From the NCBI GenBank assembly GCA_037178625.1, contig CM074132.1, positions 248,001-312,000 on the forward strand: 64,000 nucleotides of DNA. Reading direction: 5' to 3'. The stretch is from Skeletonema tropicum. Taxonomy: Eukaryota; Bacillariophyta; Thalassiosirophyceae; Thalassiosirales; Thalassiosiraceae. How positions within the stretch are numbered: position 1 is the first letter of the stretch; every line of letters starts with the position of its first letter. Under the pieces are notes generated by a model. It saw only the letters and a list, made by a program, of their open reading frames with translations, made no database searches and had not been told where the DNA came from. Shown here piece by piece: positions 57,104 through 64,000 of the stretch. The position numbers were made by a program, and so were the translations under genes.

Positions 57104-57982
57104 CTAGACACCAGTGTCAGTAGAGAAAGAAGAATTTAAACCTGGAGGGGCTCGGGCAGGTCCCGAAGACGCCTGTGCAGCCTGCTGGGAACTAACTGGT
57201 CGACGGATGTGGAAAGCGAACGCCTTGGTGCAGGCAAGGCCAAACTGTTGAAGGAAATGGATCTGAGGGGTGGGTACTGTGTAGGAGTGGCCATAGAATC
57301 GCTGGTGGGCTGGTTTGGAAGCAGACCATGAGGAATTTGCAAGGGGAAGGATGCCATGAGGAGCTGAGCTTTGGAGTGAGTCGCGGTACATCTTCGCTGA
57401 GTGAGGCTTGCTGGCTGAAAAGGAGAGTGGTTGGATGGGGTCGTCGCCGAATAGGAATCTGCGGAACATTGGACCTAAGCCGCCATACGGGCATATTGCC
57501 CACATTTGGAGGTGTTTGACATCGGAATGGAGGGTGCGAAGAACGTCTTCTCTCGACATTGTGTCGGTGGTGACAGTACAATTCCCCATTGTCGTAAACT
57601 TCCTCTTCTCTGCTTTTTGTAGACATTGTTCAGCATTGGCTGTAAATGAAGAAATGTCTTCAATAGCAGAGTTAGGAGGAGGATCAGGGCAATGGTCAAT
57701 TGTGATGTCAGCACCACAAACGGCGAATTGAGACGGTGGGAGGTTGGAGTCCCCAAGGGTGTAGTTGGGCTGATACTCGATGTCGAATGGCCGGAGGAGA
57801 GGTTGCTGGGCGATGTGTTGAGAGGCTTCGGTTTGGACGATGGATGAAGGGCTGATGATTCCAGCAGTGGGAAGGACTTGCTGGAGGGCTGGTTGAAGGC
57901 CGTTTTCATTGATGTAGTTATGAGCGGCTTTCTTGCTGATGCGAGTGCAGCGGAAGTGGTGATGGCCGTAGATCTCTGACAG
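57104..57982 (-). pseudogene. Retroelement-like C-terminal ORF, array copy 1
   Basis: The frame is open for about 293 codons, but its first ATG is at 57589, halfway in. The upstream half (IYGHHHFRCTRISKKAAHNY, FAVCGADITIDHCPDPPPNS, CLQKAEKRKFTTMG) and VKHLQMWAICPYGGLGPMFRRFLFG resemble the part downstream of reverse transcriptase in algal retroelement proteins (C-x(n)-G-D-I-T...GGLGP.F..FLFG). The frame opens exactly at the unit junction, so the element was cut there. Gene-like, but lacks a start and the RT itself. Confidence 0.4.
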
Positions 57983-58270
57983 TTATATTTTCTTCGTGTT
58001 CATGCCTGAGGAAGAAGGAAGAATCGTGTTGCTGGTGTTGGCAACAAGTGACAAATAATATAAAGAGTCGATTGAGAGTGAAAGAATGTCAAAACGCCAC
58101 TTTTTCTTCGTATTACTTTTCATTTATATTATTTGTTTTCTTTATCAAAAGTTTTATACACACACACACACTAGGCGACAGCCCTACTTACAATTGAACA
58201 GGCATGCCGAGCTTGAATGAAGTGGCAATCTGGGACTGGGAGCACACAGTGCAAAGCCACTCTCACGGCA

Positions 58271-58756
58271 TTACTTGCCCTCGCTGCTCTTCGTCTCGTG
58301 ACCATCTTCATCATCCGAAATGGATGTAATCTCCTCTTCAAACTGATAGAGTTCTGGAAGAATTAAGCTCGGATGGACCTCCCAAGATAGCCTTGTTTTC
58401 CTTGAAGTTCCAGTTTCTTTCTGCTCTTTGATAGGCTGTGAGTTGTTTCCTCGTCGGCGTTTCGGGTCATCCTTGTTGACGTGATTGGATGTGATGCTAC
58501 TGAGACCTGCACTTCTCAATATGTCGTTGACTGCAGCCAAATCGTTCAACTCATCATCTTCCTCCTCGTCGGAACTGAGCAGAAGAGCCTTGAATCGGAG
58601 GAGGTCGCTCGAATAGTATTCAAAGGCATCAAACTTGGATCCCTCCTGATCGACATCCTTCGGCATCAATGACGCATAAGAGCAGTTGTCCTCCACCTTC
58701 GTAGGGACTACGATCGCATTTTTAGTAGCGCTATTGAAAGGCATAGGCATGGTCAT
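58271..58756 (-). CDS. Small acidic/basic protein, array copy 2
   Basis: Exactly 2,054 bp from copy 1; the encoded protein is the same. The upstream and downstream flanks are duplicated with it. Confidence 0.7.
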   Translation of the reverse strand: MTMPMPFNSATKNAIVVPTKVEDNCSYASLMPKDVDQEGSKFDAFEYYSSDLLRFKALLLSSDEEEDDELNDLAAVNDILRSAGLSSITSNHVNKDDPKRRRGNNSQPIKEQKETGTSRKTRLSWEVHPSLILPELYQFEEEITSISDDEDGHETKSSEGK

Positions 58757-59157
58757 GGTTGTTGAAGGAAGGAGTGTTACTCTAGTAATTGAACTGACTA
58801 TGATGTAGTGTAAATGTTGAAACATCAGTATCCCGCAAAGTTGGTAAGTACAGTTGGTGGGAAAGAATGTAGAGGGCCCGACGTGCGAAGCAGTCACAAA
58901 GGCCTACCTTGCTCTGTCTCATGCGAACTCAATTGCATTAAATGGTGAGAACTTTTTAATTATGTCGCGGTCAGACTATGCTATTGCATGAAAGAAAATG
59001 TCCACTATTTAAACAAATAACCTAAAGCTCCACACAATAATCTGGTCTTCAAATCATGGTTCGAAAGTCAAAATGGCATTGACACCGTGAGGCCTCTGCT
59101 GCAACTCTCTCATCTTCATTTTTAGATAGATAGATAGATTATTTTAATCACTACTCT

Positions 59158-60036
59158 CTAGACACCAGTGTCAGTAGAGAAAGAAGAATTTAAACCTGGA
59201 GGGGCTCGGGCAGGTCCCGAAGACGCCTGTGCAGCCTGCTGGGAACTAACTGGTCGACGGATGTGGAAAGCGAACGCCTTGGTGCAGGCAAGGCCAAACT
59301 GTTGAAGGAAATGGATCTGAGGGGTGGGTACTGTGTAGGAGTGGCCATAGAATCGCTGGTGGGCTGGTTTGGAAGCAGACCATGAGGAATTTGCAAGGGG
59401 AAGGATGCCATGAGGAGCTGAGCTTTGGAGTGAGTCGCGGTACATCTTCGCTGAGTGAGGCTTGCTGGCTGAAAAGGAGAGTGGTTGGATGGGGTCGTCG
59501 CCGAATAGGAATCTGCGGAACATTGGACCTAAGCCGCCATACGGGCATATTGCCCACATTTGGAGGTGTTTGACATCGGAATGGAGGGTGCGAAGAACGT
59601 CTTCTCTCGACATTGTGTCGGTGGTGACAGTACAATTCCCCATTGTCGTAAACTTCCTCTTCTCTGCTTTTTGTAGACATTGTTCAGCATTGGCTGTAAA
59701 TGAAGAAATGTCTTCAATAGCAGAGTTAGGAGGAGGATCAGGGCAATGGTCAATTGTGATGTCAGCACCACAAACGGCGAATTGAGACGGTGGGAGGTTG
59801 GAGTCCCCAAGGGTGTAGTTGGGCTGATACTCGATGTCGAATGGCCGGAGGAGAGGTTGCTGGGCGATGTGTTGAGAGGCTTCGGTTTGGACGATGGATG
59901 AAGGGCTGATGATTCCAGCAGTGGGAAGGACTTGCTGGAGGGCTGGTTGAAGGCCGTTTTCATTGATGTAGTTATGAGCGGCTTTCTTGCTGATGCGAGT
60001 GCAGCGGAAGTGGTGATGGCCGTAGATCTCTGACAG
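59158..60036 (-). pseudogene. Retroelement-like C-terminal ORF, array copy 2
   Basis: Same frame and length as copy 1, again starting at the unit junction without an ATG at its 5' end. Confidence 0.4.
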
Positions 60037-60324
60037 TTATATTTTCTTCGTGTTCATGCCTGAGGAAGAAGGAAGAATCGTGTTGCTGGTGTTGGCAACA
60101 AGTGACAAATAATATAAAGAGTCGATTGAGAGTGAAAGAATGTCAAAACGCCACTTTTTCTTCGTATTACTTTTCATTTATATTATTTGTTTTCTTTATC
60201 AAAAGTTTTATACACACACACACACTAGGCGACAGCCCTACTTACAATTGAACAGGCATGCCGAGCTTGAATGAAGTGGCAATCTGGGACTGGGAGCACA
60301 CAGTGCAAAGCCACTCTCACGGCA

Positions 60325-60810
60325 TTACTTGCCCTCGCTGCTCTTCGTCTCGTGACCATCTTCATCATCCGAAATGGATGTAATCTCCTCTTCAAACTGA
60401 TAGAGTTCTGGAAGAATTAAGCTCGGATGGACCTCCCAAGATAGCCTTGTTTTCCTTGAAGTTCCAGTTTCTTTCTGCTCTTTGATAGGCTGTGAGTTGT
60501 TTCCTCGTCGGCGTTTCGGGTCATCCTTGTTGACGTGATTGGATGTGATGCTACTGAGACCTGCACTTCTCAATATGTCGTTGACTGCAGCCAAATCGTT
60601 CAACTCATCATCTTCCTCCTCGTCGGAACTGAGCAGAAGAGCCTTGAATCGGAGGAGGTCGCTCGAATAGTATTCAAAGGCATCAAACTTGGATCCCTCC
60701 TGATCGACATCCTTCGGCATCAATGACGCATAAGAGCAGTTGTCCTCCACCTTCGTAGGGACTACGATCGCATTTTTAGTAGCGCTATTGAAAGGCATAG
60801 GCATGGTCAT
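60325..60810 (-). CDS. Small acidic/basic protein, array copy 3
   Basis: The encoded protein is identical to copies 1 and 2. Confidence 0.7.
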   Translation of the reverse strand: MTMPMPFNSATKNAIVVPTKVEDNCSYASLMPKDVDQEGSKFDAFEYYSSDLLRFKALLLSSDEEEDDELNDLAAVNDILRSAGLSSITSNHVNKDDPKRRRGNNSQPIKEQKETGTSRKTRLSWEVHPSLILPELYQFEEEITSISDDEDGHETKSSEGK

Positions 60811-61211
60811 GGTTGTTGAAGGAAGGAGTGTTACTCTAGTAATTGAACTGACTATGATGTAGTGTAAATGTTGAAACATCAGTATCCCGCAAAGTTGGTA
60901 AGTACAGTTGGTGGGAAAGAATGTAGAGGGCCCGACGTGCGAAGCAGTCACAAAGGCCTACCTTGCTCTGTCTCATGCGAACTCAATTGCATTAAATGGT
61001 GAGAACTTTTTAATTATGTCGCGGTCAGACTATGCTATTGCATGAAAGAAAATGTCCACTATTTAAACAAATAACCTAAAGCTCCACACAATAATCTGGT
61101 CTTCAAATCATGGTTCGAAAGTCAAAATGGCATTGACACCGTGAGGCCTCTGCTGCAACTCTCTCATCTTCATTTTTAGATAGATAGATAGATTATTTTA
61201 ATCACTACTCT

Positions 61212-62090
61212 CTAGACACCAGTGTCAGTAGAGAAAGAAGAATTTAAACCTGGAGGGGCTCGGGCAGGTCCCGAAGACGCCTGTGCAGCCTGCTGGGAAC
61301 TAACTGGTCGACGGATGTGGAAAGCGAACGCCTTGGTGCAGGCAAGGCCAAACTGTTGAAGGAAATGAATCTGAGGGGTGGGTACTGTGTAGGAGTGGCC
61401 ATAGAATCGCTGGTGGGCTGGTTTGGAAGCAGACCATGAGGAATTTGCAAGGGGAAGGATGCCATGAGGAGCTGAGCTTTGGAGTGAGTCGCGGTACATC
61501 TTCGCTGAGTGAGGCTTGCTGGCTGAAAAGGAGAGTGGTTGGATGGGGTCGTCGCCGAATAGGAATCTGCGGAACATTGGACCTAAGCCGCCATACGGGC
61601 ATATTGCCCACATTTGGAGGTGTTTGACATCGGAATGGAGGGTGCAAAGAACGTCTTCTCTCGACATTGTGTCGGTGGTGACAGTACAATTCCCCATTGT
61701 CGTAAACTTCCTCTTCTCTGCTTTTTGTAGACATTGTTCAGCATTGGCTGTAAATGAAGAAATGTCTTCAATAGCAGAGTTAGGAGGAGGATCAGGGCAA
61801 TGGTCAATTGTGATGTCAGCACCACAAACGGCGAATTGAGACGGTGGGAGGTTGGAGTCCCCAAGGGTGTAGTTGGGCTGATACTCGATGTCGAATGGCC
61901 GGAGGAGGGGTTGCTGGGCGATGTGTTGAGAGGCTTCGGTTTGGACGATGGATGAAGGGCTGATGATTCCAGCAGTGGGAAGGACTTGCTGGAGGGCTGG
62001 TTGAAGGCCGTTTTCATTGATGTAGTTATGAGCGGCTTTCTTGCTGATGCGAGTGCAGCGGAAGTGGTGATGGCCGTAGATCTCTGACAG
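61212..62090 (-). pseudogene. Retroelement-like C-terminal ORF, array copy 3
   Basis: Same frame, with a few substitutions relative to copies 1 and 2, for example an Arg to Cys change just after the MSREDVL motif. Confidence 0.4.
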
Positions 62091-62378
62091 TTATATTTTC
62101 TTCGTGTTCATGCCTGAGGAAGAAGGAAGAATCGTGTTGCTGGTGTTGGCAACAAGTGACAAATAATATAAAGAGTCGATTGAGAGTGAAAGAATGTCAA
62201 AACGCCACTTTTTCTTCGTATTACTTTTCATTTATATTATTTGTTTTCTTTATCAAAAGTTTTATACACACACACACACTAGGCGACAGCCCTACTTACA
62301 ATTGAACAGGCATGCCGAGCTTGAATGAAGTGGCAATCTGGGACTGGGAGCACACAGTGCAAAGCCACTCTCACGGCA

Positions 62379-62864
62379 TTACTTGCCCTCGCTGCTCTTC
62401 GTCTCGTGACCATCTTCATCATCCGAAATGGATGTAATCTCCTCTTCAAACTGATAGAGTTCTGGAAGAATTAAGCTCGGATGGACCTCCCAAGATAGCC
62501 TTGTTTTCCTTGAAGTTCCAGTTTCTTTCTGCTCTTTGATAGGCTGTGAGTTGTTTCCTCGTCGGCGTTTCGGGTCATCCTTGTTGACGTGATTGGATGT
62601 GATGCTACTGAGACCTGCACTTCTCAATATGTCGTTGACTGCAGCCAAATCGTTCAACTCATCATCTTCCTCCTCGTCGGAACTGAGCAGAAGAGCCTTG
62701 AATCGGAGGAGGTCGCTCGAATAGTATTCAAAGGCATCAAACTTGGATCCCTCCTAATCGACATCCTTCGGCATCAATGACGCATAAGAGCAGTTGTCCT
62801 CCACTTTCGTAGGGACTATGATCGCATTTTTAGTAGCGCTATTGAAAGGCATAGGCATGGTCAT
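62379..62864 (-). pseudogene. Small acidic/basic protein, array copy 4, nonsense-mutated
   Basis: Same gene in the last, partial unit. A CAG codon has become TAG (62754-62756) right after PKDVD, stopping the protein after about 36 residues. The remaining frame is still open downstream. Upstream, a 2-bp insertion breaks the longer frame. The unit lacks the retroelement-like ORF, and its 3' side diverges, so it may be the oldest copy. Confidence 0.7.
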
Positions 62865-63110
62865 GGTTGTTGAAGGAAGGAGTGTTACTCTAGTAATTGA
62901 ACTGACTATGATGTGTAGTGTAAATGTTGAAACATCAGTATCCCGCAAAGTTGGTATATAAGTACCTACAGTTGGTGGGAAAGAATGTAGAGGGCCCGAC
63001 GTGCGAAGCAGTCACAAAGGCCTACCTTGCTCTGTCTCATGCGAACTCAATTGCATTAAATGGTGAGAACTTTTTAATTATGTCGCGGTCAGACTATGCT
63101 ATTGCATGAA

Positions 63111-63260
63111 AATGTCCATTATTAAAACATAATGTGGTCTTCAAATCATGCATGGTTCGCAAGTCAAAATGGTGGTTCGCACCTTGAGGCCTCTGCTCGA
63201 GCTCCCTCTGCTCGAACTCTCACACTCCTAATGTAATAAAATGTAGGAGTACCTACCTAC
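63111..63260. other. Spacer, diverged unit 4 flank
   Basis: Still partly similar to the array flank (TCTTCAAATCATG, GAGGCCTCTGCT) but shortened. No gene. Confidence 0.5.
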
Positions 63261-63266
63261 TTACTT

Positions 63267-63999
63267 ACAAGGGACCTGCCGCGAACTAAACCCCCCTGGT
63301 CGGCTTAGACCCCCCTCCAAATCACAGCCTAGCCAAAATATTTAGACCCCCTCCTCCGGTTTCGACTAGTAGGTAACTTAGTAAGGCGATCACTAGGGAG
63401 TCAAATAAACGTTAATTTATGTCTTTACATCTACTTCTTGTGTGCAGAACAGATAGGAGCTCCGTGCTCTGCACAGCATGGCTTGCACATATTGGTGGTG
63501 CATTTTTTATTCCTATTCTTGGTCAAGCACGACATATTTTTCTTGACTATGCTTCTTGACAATCTTGTTACGTTTTCCCTTCTTGCACATGTATGTAAGG
63601 AAAGGGCTGTTATCCCAATCCGCCATCTGATCCATTTTCCCTTCTGAGATTCTGCAATACTACCGCCAACATCTTCTGGTGTTAAGTCACCAAACGTGAA
63701 AGGAAAACCAAGATCATATGCCTTGTATGCAACCCGAACACTTCCTCTTGTGATGCTACGGTATAGATTACTGTTTAATAAAACCCATCGCAGTCAAAAC
63801 GGATTGGAGGAAGGCGGGCAATCCAACGGATGCTTTCGCAAATGTCAACAAGATCCGTCCAGCCACTGCATCAACACACAACATCATGATGTCATAGGCA
63901 TCGTGGTGGTGGTGGGTCTCTTGGGTGAAAACTCAAGTTAGACCCCCCTAGAGAAGACTAGCCAAAATTTTTAGAGTCTAATTCGCGGCAGGTCCCTGT
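63267..63999. mobile_element. Terminal-inverted-repeat element at window end
   Basis: The left end AGGGACCTGCCGCGAACTA (from 63269) is matched inverted at about 63980-63997 (TAATTCGCGGCAGGTCCCT). C-rich TTAGACCCCCC words and AGCCAAAAT.TTTAGA recur near both ends. The right flank is cut by the window end, so the target duplication cannot be read. It holds part of a transposase-like frame on the minus strand. Confidence 0.75.
63431..63793 (-). pseudogene. Transposase-like C-terminal fragment
   Basis: A frame of about 120 codons without ATG. It reads RWVLLNSNLYRSITRGSVRV, FPFTFGDLTPEDVGG, and ends in a Cys/His cluster KKCTTNMCKPCCAEHGAPIC followed by SAHKK and TAG. A C-terminal Cys-rich finger after a helical N-S-x-L-Y-R segment is typical of piggyBac-type transposases, but the element's ends do not look like piggyBac (no TTAA). 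Family therefore open. Confidence 0.45.
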
Positions 64000-64000
64000 A

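Larger units (their letters stand above)
55927..63110 (-). repeat. Tandem array of a 2,054-bp unit (3 full copies, 1 partial)
   Basis: The word GTTATATTTTCTTCGTG starts units at 55927, 57982, 60036 and 62090. Units 2 and 3 differ by only a few bases; unit 1 differs by a handful, including one extra base near 56062. Unit 4 ends near 63110 and is more diverged, with small indels. Each full unit joins a small acidic-protein gene to a retroelement-like ORF, both on the minus strand. A (CA)n run and a GATA run occur in each unit (about 56106 and 57070). Confidence 0.92.

Noticed and set aside
57475..57909. 144-aa minus-strand ORF starting with ATG in the second array
   Set aside because: It overlaps the longer frame that carries retroelement-like motifs and ends in frame-shadow sequence.

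Overview
The window looks like nuclear DNA of a diatom, probably a centric one close to Thalassiosira or Skeletonema. This is inferred from three things. Several presequences carry an ASAFAP-type signal/transit junction (A|F). Genes have short GT-AG introns. Diatom-type gene families are present: CCCH 'GGVCxRHGAK' repeat proteins and large AAA-ATPase proteins with a kinase remnant. No bacterial operon structure, tRNA, rRNA or CRISPR was seen. A 500-base N gap lies at 7126-7625.

Layout. 1-9836 is a head-to-tail array of a 2,470-bp unit carrying an RRM-protein gene: two intact identical copies, one frameshifted copy next to the gap, and one copy without its RRM. 9837-13545 is a decayed Ty3/gypsy-like retroelement. 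14096-18278 is a long AAA-ATPase/pseudokinase gene with one frameshift and two introns. 18.3-27 kb holds a small secreted Cys-rich protein gene, a decayed transposase-like gene, and three generations of a CCCH-repeat gene (one intact) with 5'-end duplicates, one of them a palindrome. 27.3-33.7 kb is a gene-dense block of four genes whose products all have plastid-type presequences: an MFSD5/MOT2-type transporter, an unknown protein, ribosomal protein bS21 and glyoxalase I.

34-42.4 kb is a cluster of RING-finger genes. Three paralogous RING modules carry different tails (homeodomain-like modules plus Cys motifs; PHD plus extended PHD; acidic/poly-Ser), followed by an unrelated membrane RING-H2 gene. 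42.7-43.9 kb is a five-exon unknown gene. 44.2-54.5 kb is rich in mobile DNA: a hAT-like element with its ends, a tyrosine-recombinase-like gene remnant, a 513-bp MITE and a 2.0-kb element with about 570-bp inverted arms. 54.6-55.7 kb is a LENG1/CIR_N-type nuclear protein gene. 55.9-63.1 kb is a second tandem array (2,054-bp unit, three full copies and one partial), each full unit carrying a small acidic-protein gene and a retroelement-like ORF. The window ends in another terminal-inverted-repeat element.

The themes are recent tandem amplification of short host genes, tail exchange on a RING module, and decay of mobile elements around a compact block of plastid-protein genes.
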